In this document: positions 33,523 to 41,040 of the stretch, one piece after another
Position numbering within the stretch: position 1 is the stretch's first letter
Layout: every line of letters starts with the position of its first letter
NCBI GenBank assembly: GCA_963737835.1
Contig: CAVTUH010000002.1
Span: 682,001 to 746,000, forward strand
Source: Palsa-1248 sp963737835
Lineage (GTDB): Bacteria > Gemmatimonadota > Gemmatimonadetes > Gemmatimonadales > Gemmatimonadaceae
Reading direction: 5' to 3'
DNA: 64,000 bases
Notes under the pieces: generated by a model
What the model was told of the DNA's origin: nothing
The model's database searches: none
The model's input: the letters and a program-made list of their open reading frames with translations, nothing else
Translations under genes and position numbers: made by a program

Positions 33523-34506
33523 ATGCACGCAATGCGGCTCAACGCCCCCCGTACTCCACTGCAGTTGGCCGACGTGCCACGCCCGACGCCCGGCGCGGGA
33601 CAGGTGCTCGCGCAGGTGCGAGCTTGCGGCGTTTGCCGGACCGATTTGCATATTGTCGACGGCGAGCTGCCGGACCCCACCCTGCCCATCATCCCCGGGC
33701 ACGAGGTCGTCGCGACGGTGCTCGAGCGCGGGCCCGGAGCTGGGCGCTTCGACGTGGGTGGCCGGATCGGCGTCCCCTGGCTGGCCTGGGCCGATGAAAC
33801 CTGCGCGTACTGTCGTCGCGGTCAGGAGAACCTCTGCCCGTTCGCCCGATTCACCGGCTATACGGTGCCCGGCGGGTACGCCGAGTTCGTGACGGCGGAC
33901 GAGCGATTCTGCGTCGCCCTGCCGCCGTCGTATGCCGACACGGAAGCGGCACCGCTGCTGTGCGCGGGTCTCATTGGCTATCGCGCACTCCGCGCTGCCG
34001 GGGATCCGCGGCGTGTCGGACTCTACGGCTTCGGCGCGTCCGCACACCTCATCGCGCAAGTCGCGCGATATGAAGGGCGAGAAGTCTTTGCGTTCACCCG
34101 CCCCGGCGACACCGCTACACAGGCCTTTGCCCGCTCACTCGGCGCCGCGTGGGCCGGCGGCTCCGACGCGCAGCCGCCGGAGCCGCTCGACGCCGCCATC
34201 ATCTTCGCGCCCGTTGGTTCACTCATTCCCGCTGCGCTCCGCGCGGTCGACCGGGGTGGGACTGTCGTGTGCGCGGGCATTCACATGAGCGAGATCCCAG
34301 CGTTCTCCTACGACCTGCTCTGGGGCGAGCGCGTGGTCCGGTCCGTGGCCAATCTCACACGACGAGACGCGGCAGAGTTCATGGCCATCGCTCCACGCGT
34401 GCCGGTGCGCGCCAAGGTCACACCATATCCCCTGGCGGATGCCAATCGCGCACTCGACGATCTGCGCCGCGGCGCCCTCGAAGGTGCGGCCGTGTTGCTA
34501 CCGTAG
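33523..34506 (+). CDS. zinc-dependent alcohol dehydrogenase family protein
   Basis: From ATG 33523 the protein has about 327 residues; the upstream in-frame extension to 33448 is not family-like. It has the medium-chain dehydrogenase pattern: CGVCRTDLHIVDGELP (catalytic Zn Cys), PIIPGHEVV (Zn His-Glu), the structural-zinc Cys cluster in CAYCRRGQENLC, and a Rossmann segment VGLYGFGASAHLIAQVA. The shortened GFGAS loop and HEVV pattern fit the YjgB/AdhA-like NAD(P) alcohol dehydrogenases. It is convergent with the serine operon and not part of it. Confidence 0.88.
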   Translation: MHAMRLNAPRTPLQLADVPRPTPGAGQVLAQVRACGVCRTDLHIVDGELPDPTLPIIPGHEVVATVLERGPGAGRFDVGGRIGVPWLAWADETCAYCRRGQENLCPFARFTGYTVPGGYAEFVTADERFCVALPPSYADTEAAPLLCAGLIGYRALRAAGDPRRVGLYGFGASAHLIAQVARYEGREVFAFTRPGDTATQAFARSLGAAWAGGSDAQPPEPLDAAIIFAPVGSLIPAALRAVDRGGTVVCAGIHMSEIPAFSYDLLWGERVVRSVANLTRRDAAEFMAIAPRVPVRAKVTPYPLADANRALDDLRRGALEGAAVLLP

Positions 34507-34529
34507 AAACGCGACCGGTCGTCGCGGCC

Positions 34530-34592
34530 AGGTCCTTGTCTCCTTTCTCCTCTCCCCTCTCTCCTTTCTACGAGCGCGCAAGCGCTCGTCCG
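34530..34592. repeat. pyrimidine-rich tract with hairpin, degenerate type B/C arm
   Basis: A run of CTCCTTTCTCCTCTCCCCTC is followed by a small hairpin CGAGCGcgcaagCGCTCG. It lies between convergent genes (34506/34600) and resembles the right arm of the composite at 23.9 kb. It may act as a terminator. Confidence 0.5.
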
Positions 34593-34599
34593 CGTCGCC

Positions 34600-35712
34600 C
34601 TAGTTGGACACGGCCGCGGATGCGATCACCTCGCCCACGGCGTCCAGGCACCGCGCCAGTCCGTCGGGTGTGTGATCGCCCATGTGGCCGATGCGGATCG
34701 TCGTCGGATTCAGCTTGCCGTATCCGGCGCCGATCGTGTACCCGCGCTCGGCCGCGCCCCGGATCACCGTTTCGGGCGTCAGACCCGCCGGCAGCGCGAT
34801 CGCGGTGACGGTCGGCGATCGATGATCCTCGGGCGCCACGATGGAGATGTCGACATCCCCCGATGCGCGCAGCTCCTGCACCCATTGCGCGGTCGCGCGC
34901 GCCATCGCCAGATGACGTGCCCATGCGGCCTCGATCCCCTCGGCGAGAATCCAGTCGACCTGTGCATCGAGGGCGAAGTAGACTGGCAAGGCAGGCGTGT
35001 TGGGAGCCTCGTCCCGCGCGGCCGCGGCAGCGAGCTCGGACAGATCGAAATACACGCCGCGGCCTTCGCGCTGACCGCCCGCGAGAAAGGCAGGCGAAGC
35101 CGCCGCAAACGCCAAACCCGGGGGAAGCGCAATCGCCTTTTGCGATCCCGTGAACACGTAGTCGAGTTGCCACTCGTCGAACCGGAGCTCCGCACCCCGG
35201 ATCCCTGACACGCTGTCAATGCAACACACTGCACCGGCCGCGTGTGCCGCATCCGAGATCGCACGTACGTCGTTCAGCGCTCCGGTCAATGTCTCCGAGT
35301 GAACGACGGTCACGGTCGAGTACTGCGCGCGACGCAGTCGAGTCTCGACCTCAGCCGCATCGTGCACACTCCCCCAAGGCACCTCGTACCGATCGACAGA
35401 TCGCCCGCACGCCACGGCGATATTCGCAAACCGTTCGGAGAAGCCGCCATTGACGAGCGCGAGCACGCGGCCTGGCGGCGCGTTTCGGATGCCCGCCTCC
35501 ATGAGTCCGGTGCCCGAGCTCGTGGCAATGAGCACAGGGTGCTCAGTGCCGAAGACGACCTTGAGGCCGGCCTGAGCTCGGCGAAACAGTTCGCGAAAGA
35601 TGCGACTCCGGTGCACAATCATGGGCCGCGCCATGGCCTGCAGCACTTCCTGGCGTACCTCGGTCGGCCCAGGGACGAAAAAGGTGCCGTTTGCGGCTGT
35701 TGACTCGTTCAT
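34600..35712 (-). CDS. class V aminotransferase, likely phosphoserine aminotransferase of the ser operon
   Basis: From ATG 35712 the protein has about 370 residues; the Arg/Cys-rich extension to 35856 is a shadow of serB. It belongs to the alanine-glyoxylate/serine-pyruvate aminotransferase group: FVPGPTEVRQEVLQAMARPMIVHRS, ATSSGTGLMEAGIRN, IDSVSGI, and the PLP Lys in FTGSQKAIALPPG. It differs in sequence from classical SerC. Because it sits in an operon with serA and serB and overlaps serB by ATGA, I infer it transaminates 3-phosphohydroxypyruvate. A serine-glyoxylate role is the alternative. Confidence 0.82.
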   Translation of the reverse strand: MNESTAANGTFFVPGPTEVRQEVLQAMARPMIVHRSRIFRELFRRAQAGLKVVFGTEHPVLIATSSGTGLMEAGIRNAPPGRVLALVNGGFSERFANIAVACGRSVDRYEVPWGSVHDAAEVETRLRRAQYSTVTVVHSETLTGALNDVRAISDAAHAAGAVCCIDSVSGIRGAELRFDEWQLDYVFTGSQKAIALPPGLAFAAASPAFLAGGQREGRGVYFDLSELAAAAARDEAPNTPALPVYFALDAQVDWILAEGIEAAWARHLAMARATAQWVQELRASGDVDISIVAPEDHRSPTVTAIALPAGLTPETVIRGAAERGYTIGAGYGKLNPTTIRIGHMGDHTPDGLARCLDAVGEVIASAAVSN

Positions 35713-36386
35713 ACGAGAACCTCGCCCAGGACAACGGGTGGCAGGTCGGAGAACCGGTCTACGATGTAATCTGCCACTGCGACGACCGCTGGCCGAGTGG
35801 CAACGCCGACAAAGGCGGCGAACGCGTCGACAGCACGTCCGCCGCCAGCCGTGCACGTCTTCAACTCCGCATCAGTGCTCCCATCCCCGAGCGCCAGGAG
35901 CGGGCGCGCGAGACTCAATCCACGGACCAGCGTCGGCTTGCCCCAGCGCCGGGTCAGGGGCGACGTCCGATCGAAGCCCGCATACGCGCCATCAGCCGCA
36001 AACGCGACCGGCACGGCGTGCACACGCTCGCCTTCGACCCCCAGCGCCGCAGCAAGGGGCTCGACTGCCTGCCGGATGCCGCCACTGACAATCGTCAGGT
36101 CGATCCCTCGATCCCGCAGCAGCGCGATGGTCTCACACACGTCCGGCATCATCCCGTGGACGTAGGCGGCCGCAAGAGCCGCAATGTCGTCCCTGGAGGG
36201 GCGCACAATCGCGAGGCGTTCGCCATAGACGTCCTCGAGCGCGACCGCGCCGCTCATCGCGCGTCCGGTCATCTCGGCGATCTCGCGCGCGACCGTCGGA
36301 CCGCGCCGCGCGGCGAGCCACTCGATCCCCTCGATCCGGGTCAGCGTGGAATCGACGTCCAGCACCAGCCCGGCAAATCCCGCCAT
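35709..36386 (-). CDS. serB: phosphoserine phosphatase (HAD-IB)
   Basis: This 225-residue HAD hydrolase has motif I LDVDSTLT (nucleophile Asp10 and Asp12), motif II TIVSGGIRQAV (Ser), the basic motif III region RRWGKPTLV (Lys), and motif IV LALGDGSTDAEL (acidic Mg ligands). The GIEWLAARRG cap start and EMTGRAMSGAVALEDVYGER fit phosphoserine phosphatase. It converts phosphoserine to serine, the last step of the pathway. It starts 8 bases after the serA stop and overlaps the aminotransferase start. Confidence 0.88.
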   Translation of the reverse strand: MAGFAGLVLDVDSTLTRIEGIEWLAARRGPTVAREIAEMTGRAMSGAVALEDVYGERLAIVRPSRDDIAALAAAYVHGMMPDVCETIALLRDRGIDLTIVSGGIRQAVEPLAAALGVEGERVHAVPVAFAADGAYAGFDRTSPLTRRWGKPTLVRGLSLARPLLALGDGSTDAELKTCTAGGGRAVDAFAAFVGVATRPAVVAVADYIVDRFSDLPPVVLGEVLV

Positions 36387-36394
36387 GTCGGCGC

Positions 36395-38038
36395 CTAGTC
36401 GATGGGCAGCGACGCGACGGTCGCCGACCGCACATCCGGCAGCGCCTCGAGCGCGCGCCGAAGACTGTCCGCCGCGTCGCCCTCGAGCGCACCGTCCACC
36501 GCGACCGCCGCGAGTGCGTCGCCGCCCTGCGCCAACCGCGCCTGGTGGTACTCCGCGATATTCACGCCCGCTTCGCCCAGTACGGTACCGACGTGTCCAA
36601 TGACACCGGGGACGTCTCGATTCGCCAGGATGAGCAGCGTGCCGCGCGGGTGCACGTCGACGTGGAAGTCGCCAATGCGTGTCACGCGCGGCACGCCAGT
36701 CGGGTGCGCGACACCGGCGACGGTGATCTCGCGCGGGCCACTCGCCAGCCGCACGGCGACGCAGTGCGAGCGGCCACCACCCTCCTCCGCCAGCTGGTCG
36801 ACCCCGCCGTCGGTAAACCCGAGGGCAATCCCGCGGCCCACCGCGAGTGCACGCGCGTTGATCAGGTTCAACCGCTCGCCCGCTACCACCGCGCTGAGCA
36901 CGCCCATCGCCGCACCGGCGATGAGCGCGTCCCGTGCGCCGGCGAATGCCTCGCCGGCACTGACATCAATGCGATCGATCGCGCGGGCGCCCTGCGTCGC
37001 CAACAGTGCGCGCGCCACCGCCGCGAGTTGGCTGGTGAGTTTCACAGCAGGGTTGAGGTCACTCCAGTCCTGGCTGGCCATCCCCGCAGCGTTGATGGAG
37101 CGTGACAGTTCGCCGCGCAGCAACGCATCGCGAACGGCTCGGCACACATCGACCGCAACACTGCGTTGCGCCTCCATCGTCGACGCGCCAATGTGCGGGG
37201 TCAACACGACGTTGGCGGCACTGCGCAACGCGTGGTCTGCGGGGAGCGGCTCGACGGTGTAGACATCGAGCACAGCGCCGCCGAGGCGGCCGGCTGCGAG
37301 CGCATCGCTGAGCGCGGTCTCATCGACAATGCCACCACGGGCCATGTTGACGACGATCGCCCCGGCAGCGAGCCGTGCCAGTGCGCGCTCACCGATCAGG
37401 CCGCGCGTCTCCGACGTCAGGGGCGTGTGGACGGTGACGATCGTGGCCGCATCGAGCAGATCCTCCAGGCACGCCGCGCGCTGGACACGCAGCGCCTGGC
37501 AGCGCGCGTCGGCAATGTACGGGTCGTATGCGATGACCGACATCCCGAATGCATGCGCACGCAGTGCGACTTCCCCCCCGATCCGGCCCAAGCCAATGAT
37601 TCCGAGGGTCTGCCCCTTGAGCTCCCGGCCCAGCAGCTGGCCCCGATCCCAGCGTCGGCCCCGCATCGATTGGTCCGCGCGGGGCACATGTCGGAGAAGA
37701 CCAATCACTGCGCCAAAGAACAGCTCAGCCACCGCGATCGTGTTGCCCGCCGGCGCGTTGATGACAGCGATCCCGAGCTCGGTCGCCAGATCGACGTCAA
37801 TGTTGTCGACTCCGACGCCGGCGCGACCCACGACGGCCAGCCGCGGCGCTGCCCGCAGCAGCTCGGGAGAGATCCGAGTGGCGCTCCGTCCAACGAGCGC
37901 ATCGTACGTCCCGATGCGAGCGAGCAGCTCCTCGCGGGGGAGTGTCGGCACCTCGTCGACCGCGAGCTCTGGCTCCGCCGTGAGAAGCGCCACGCCATCC
38001 GCATCCACGTCGTCGGTAATCAGAACCCGGTACGTCAC
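36395..38038 (-). CDS. serA: D-3-phosphoglycerate dehydrogenase
   Basis: This 547-residue protein starts at GTG 38038 with GAGGAG upstream. The domains are catalytic (GRSATRIS, VVGRAGVGVDNID), NAD-binding (LGIIGLGRIGGEVALRA; NMARGGIVDE with active-site Arg; TPHIGAST with His), an intervening ASB domain (about 310-460) and a C-terminal ACT domain (LLILANRDVPGVIGHVGTVLGEAGVNIAEY). This is the long, ACT-containing form typically inhibited by serine. It oxidises 3-phosphoglycerate to 3-phosphohydroxypyruvate and is the first gene of a three-gene serine-biosynthesis operon. Confidence 0.95.
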   Translation of the reverse strand: MTYRVLITDDVDADGVALLTAEPELAVDEVPTLPREELLARIGTYDALVGRSATRISPELLRAAPRLAVVGRAGVGVDNIDVDLATELGIAVINAPAGNTIAVAELFFGAVIGLLRHVPRADQSMRGRRWDRGQLLGRELKGQTLGIIGLGRIGGEVALRAHAFGMSVIAYDPYIADARCQALRVQRAACLEDLLDAATIVTVHTPLTSETRGLIGERALARLAAGAIVVNMARGGIVDETALSDALAAGRLGGAVLDVYTVEPLPADHALRSAANVVLTPHIGASTMEAQRSVAVDVCRAVRDALLRGELSRSINAAGMASQDWSDLNPAVKLTSQLAAVARALLATQGARAIDRIDVSAGEAFAGARDALIAGAAMGVLSAVVAGERLNLINARALAVGRGIALGFTDGGVDQLAEEGGGRSHCVAVRLASGPREITVAGVAHPTGVPRVTRIGDFHVDVHPRGTLLILANRDVPGVIGHVGTVLGEAGVNIAEYHQARLAQGGDALAAVAVDGALEGDAADSLRRALEALPDVRSATVASLPID

Positions 38039-38178
38039 GTCGGTCCACTCCTCAAGTCACTAGGTGATGACAGCTGGGTCGGGCTTCCAACCGGACCCTC
38101 TCGTCGCTTTCGAAGGATAGCACGTCGCGAGGCCGGCGCGAGCCGACGCCAGATGATGATCTGCTACATTACCGCGTT
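38039..38178. promoter_or_regulatory. divergent promoter region serA / hpnK-like
   Basis: This 140-base region separates two divergent genes. A TACATT element at 38165-38170 lies nine bases before the GTG of the deacetylase gene and would give a nearly leaderless mRNA if it is a -10 box. No -35 match is evident. Confidence 0.3.
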
Positions 38179-39102
38179 GTGGCCGTCCCTCATGCCGGAC
38201 CTCGTCCGCTCCGGGTCATCATCACCGCTGACGACTTCGGGCTGGCGTCGCCCGTGAATGAAGCGGTCGAGCGCGCACATCGCTCGGGCGTGCTGACGAG
38301 CGCGAGTCTCATGGTCGCGGAATCGGCGGCTGCCGACGCGGTGTCACTGGCACGACGCACGCCAAGCCTGCGCGTCGGGTTGCACCTCGTGGTCGTGGAT
38401 GGCCGGACCGTGCTCGCGCCGGATCAGCTGCATCCGATCGTCAATGCGAGGGGTCGCGTGAGCGATCGCCTCGTCGCCGCCGGGTTCCGGTATTTCTTTC
38501 GGCCGGCCGCCCGTCGAGCACTCCGCGCCGAGATCCGTGCACAACTCGAAGCATTTCGGGCGACGGGACTCAGACTGGATCACGTCGATACGCACCGACA
38601 CATGGTCCTGCATCCCACGGTGTTGGCGATGATCGTCGACCTCGCGCCAGAGTTCGGCATCCGCGCCGTGCGGTTGCCGGCAGAGCCGTGGCGAGCGACC
38701 CGTGGGACCTCGCCCGCCAAGCGCGCCGCGGCCGCCGCGCGCATCATATGTCTCGCCCCATGGCTTGGGCTCATGCGATGGCGTCTGCGTCGCGCCGGCA
38801 TTCGTTGTAACACTGAGGTACGCGGGCTGGCCGACACGGGAACAATGGACGAAACGACCGTGCTGCGCCTGATCGACACCATCGATCGCGACGTGACCGA
38901 AATCTTTTTGCATCCCGCGACCGCCACAGCCTCCTCGGTCATGTTGCCTCAGCCGGTATCGCGACATGTCGCGGAACTGAGCGCGCTCTGCAGCGCGGGC
39001 GTCCGCGAGGCACTCGACCGCCGCGGCGTGGAGCAATGCGGTTTTGGAGACCTCACGGGGTCCGGCTCGCCCCGCGAAGTCGGCCACGTCGGGCCAGCCT
39101 AA
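38179..39102 (+). CDS. hpnK: HpnK-like carbohydrate deacetylase (ChbG/YdjC family)
   Basis: This 307-residue protein starts at a GTG. It has the YdjC/ChbG metal-binding pattern: ITADDFGLASPVNEAV (Asp-Asp), VGLHLVVVDGRTVL (His), LDHVDTHRHMVLHP (His-x-His-x-His cluster) and FLHPA near the C-terminus. The ARRTPSLRVGLHL and FRYFFRPAARRALRAEIRAQLEAFRATG stretches match the hopanoid-associated HpnK subgroup. It would remove an acetyl group from an amino sugar on a glycolipid. No other hopanoid gene is in the window, so the pathway assignment is tentative. Its TAA overlaps the stop of the convergent SRPBCC gene if that gene's frameshift is corrected. Confidence 0.75.
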   Translation: MAVPHAGPRPLRVIITADDFGLASPVNEAVERAHRSGVLTSASLMVAESAAADAVSLARRTPSLRVGLHLVVVDGRTVLAPDQLHPIVNARGRVSDRLVAAGFRYFFRPAARRALRAEIRAQLEAFRATGLRLDHVDTHRHMVLHPTVLAMIVDLAPEFGIRAVRLPAEPWRATRGTSPAKRAAAAARIICLAPWLGLMRWRLRRAGIRCNTEVRGLADTGTMDETTVLRLIDTIDRDVTEIFLHPATATASSVMLPQPVSRHVAELSALCSAGVREALDRRGVEQCGFGDLTGSGSPREVGHVGPA

Positions 39103-39457
39103 CCGCCGCTCGCCAGCAATCGGTCCAGGGCGGTCTGCCAGCGCTGTTCGAGTGCGGCGACGGTTCCGGCGCCCCATCGGGCTTCTGCATGCCGATCGCG
39201 AGGTGTCGATCGCGCTCCCACGCGACGATCGGCCAATTCTCGCCGCTGTGACGGTCACGCCAGCGCAACACAAAGTGGCCGCCTGGTCCTGGCGTCACCG
39301 CAGCACTCAACGGAAACCACCGCTCGAGCTCGTCCGCGTCCGTCAGCGCCGCCCACACGACGGCGGGTGGCGCATCGAGCAGGATCTCATAGCTCGCCGC
39401 GCGTTTCGGTTCCGTCGCCTTCGCCGTCACCCCTTGAGTCGTGCACCGTTCGTTCAC
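39053..39457 (-). CDS. SRPBCC (AHSA1/START-like) protein, frameshifted at its 3' end
   Basis: GTG 39457, with AGGGGG upstream, is the likely start. The domain reads SYEILLDAPPAVVWAALTDADELERWFPLSAAVTPGPGGHFVLRW and continues to IAWERDRHLAIGMQKPDG, typical of Aha1-like ligand-binding proteins. After DG (about 39168) homology moves to the next frame: adding one G to the GGGG run gives DGGAGTVAALEQRWQTALDRLLASGG and a stop at 39099-39101. That stop exactly abuts the convergent hpnK-like stop (CTAA). In the uncorrected frame the protein runs on to 39053 inside the neighbour. I infer an indel. Confidence 0.65.
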   Translation of the reverse strand: MNERCTTQGVTAKATEPKRAASYEILLDAPPAVVWAALTDADELERWFPLSAAVTPGPGGHFVLRWRDRHSGENWPIVAWERDRHLAIGMQKPDGAPEPSPHSNSAGRPPWTDCWRAAVRLARRGRLRGASRTP

Positions 39458-39816
39458 AGCGCCCCCTGTTCGACGCGCGGGCCAGCCACATGCACCGCCC
39501 CTGGCCCCGAGATATTTCTCTGACAATTCCCGGCCCCAGGCTGGTGTCGATTCTGGCAATGGTCGTTCGACGTCTCAATAGGGCCGTTCCTTTCCAACGT
39601 CTAACGTCTAACGTCCAGCGTCTAAGAAACCCACGGCGCGTCGCCACCGTCAATGAATCGTAAATGCGGAGGCCGCCCCGCGCGGACAACGTTGCACTCC
39701 ACCGCCTGCCCGCGGATCGCACCTCCATTAAGTTGTCCCGAACGTAGCGGGAACTCGGGCGATTGACTCGGTGATTCGTCTGTGAGTCGAATCGCCATCA
39801 GAGGGAGCACTTGATC
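39458..39816. other. intergenic region upstream of the second efflux operon
   Basis: This 359-base region holds the right arm of a type A repeat at 39593-39625 (TCCAACGTCTAACGTCTAAC..), leader sequence for the SRPBCC gene, and the regulatory stretch before the efflux operon listed separately. No gene is seen. Confidence 0.5.
39733..39793. promoter_or_regulatory. inverted repeats before the second RND operon, possible operator
   Basis: Two symmetric elements lie just upstream of the adaptor gene: GTTGTCCCG..CGGGAAC (39733-39753) and GATTGACTC..GAGTCGAATC (39761-39793). TetR-type repressors often bind such sites ahead of RND operons, but no regulator gene is adjacent. This is weak evidence from symmetry alone. 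Confidence 0.35.
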
Positions 39817-41040
39817 GTGAAGCCCAATTGGCTGGACCGGGGCGTGCCTGCCCCGGGAGCGAGCGTAGCTGGGTTGGCGCTGGTGCTCGCAATAGCGGGA
39901 TGTCATGCGGCACAGGCCGGTATGCAAATGCCGCCGACAAAGGTCACGATCGTGACCGCCAGGGCGCAAACGATTCCGGCGCACTTCCGGTACCAGGGTG
40001 TCGCGCAGTCGTCGAAGCACATCATCGTGCGCGCGCAGGTCGCCGGGGTCATCATCGCGCGTCCGTTCGTCGAGGGGACGGACGTCGCGGCAGGCACGCT
40101 GCTGTATCAGATCGACACGACTCAATACGCCGCACAGTTGCGGACGGCAATGGGCAATCTCGCCGATGCGAAAGCGAGACAGGCCACCGCCGACATCAAT
40201 CTGAATCGCGCGCGCCCGCTGCTCGCCGAGCGCGCGGTGGCGCAGGCCACGGTTGACAGCGCCGAGCAGGCCTTGCGACAGGCACAGGCGGACGTCGCCG
40301 CGGATGAAGGAGCCGTCGATCAAGCCCGGAAGAGCTATAATGACTGCTTCGTGCGCGCCGAAGTGGCCGGGCGCGTGGGCCGCGCCAACCTGGTGCTCGG
40401 CTCCCGCGTGACCGGATCGAGCGACTCACTCACGACGCTCGATCAGATCGACCCGCTGTACGTCCAATTCAACCCGTCATACCAGGACATCCTCGCGTGG
40501 CGACGCGACATCGCCGCGAAGCAGCTGACGTTTCCCTCGGGCAGGCTGCGCGTGCGAGCCTTCCTGGAGGATGGCAGTGTCGTCGAGCAAGCGGGCACGC
40601 TCAGCTTCGCTGATATCTCGATCGAGGCCCAGACGGGCACTCAGACGCTGCGAGCAACGTTCCCCAACGCGGGCCACATTCTGCTGCCGGGTCAGTTCGT
40701 CAGGGTGGAGCTGCTCGACTTGAAGCGCGATGGCGCGATCCTCGTGCCGCAGCGCGCGGTACAGCAAGCGCTGACCGGTTCGTACGTGTACGTCGTGGGC
40801 GACAGCAACACCGTCGCCATCCGCCCGGTCGAGGCATCGAGTTGGTCCGGCTCCCAGTGGATCGTCGATAGCGGCCTGAGGCCCGGCGACAAAGTCATTG
40901 TCGACGGTACGCAGAAGATCTACCCGGGCGCACGGGTCGATCCGACGCCGGACGTGGCCGTTGCTGACACGAGTATCCAAACCGTCCGCCGGGATGTGCC
41001 GGCAGCGCCGGCGATTCCGCTCGCCACGGGGCGGCAATGA
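39817..41040 (+). CDS. RND efflux periplasmic adaptor lipoprotein (MexA/AcrA type)
   Basis: GTG 39817, nine bases after GAGGGAG, is preferred over the in-frame TTG 39811. The protein has about 407 residues and is a lipoprotein with a Cys in VLAIAGCHAA. It has the MexA plan: RYQGVAQSSKHIIVRAQVAGVI (first lipoyl half), a coiled-coil hairpin, FVRAEVAGRVGRANLVLGS (second half), a beta-barrel with LDQIDPLYVQFN, and a C-terminal membrane-proximal domain. It is the first gene of the second efflux operon and overlaps the pump start by ATGA. Confidence 0.92.
   Translation: MKPNWLDRGVPAPGASVAGLALVLAIAGCHAAQAGMQMPPTKVTIVTARAQTIPAHFRYQGVAQSSKHIIVRAQVAGVIIARPFVEGTDVAAGTLLYQIDTTQYAAQLRTAMGNLADAKARQATADINLNRARPLLAERAVAQATVDSAEQALRQAQADVAADEGAVDQARKSYNDCFVRAEVAGRVGRANLVLGSRVTGSSDSLTTLDQIDPLYVQFNPSYQDILAWRRDIAAKQLTFPSGRLRVRAFLEDGSVVEQAGTLSFADISIEAQTGTQTLRATFPNAGHILLPGQFVRVELLDLKRDGAILVPQRAVQQALTGSYVYVVGDSNTVAIRPVEASSWSGSQWIVDSGLRPGDKVIVDGTQKIYPGARVDPTPDVAVADTSIQTVRRDVPAAPAIPLATGRQ

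Noticed and set aside
35713..35856. N-terminal extension of the class V aminotransferase
   Set aside because: These 48 codons overlap serB in another frame and translate to a Cys/Arg-rich string. ATG 35712 gives the conserved start and an ATGA overlap.
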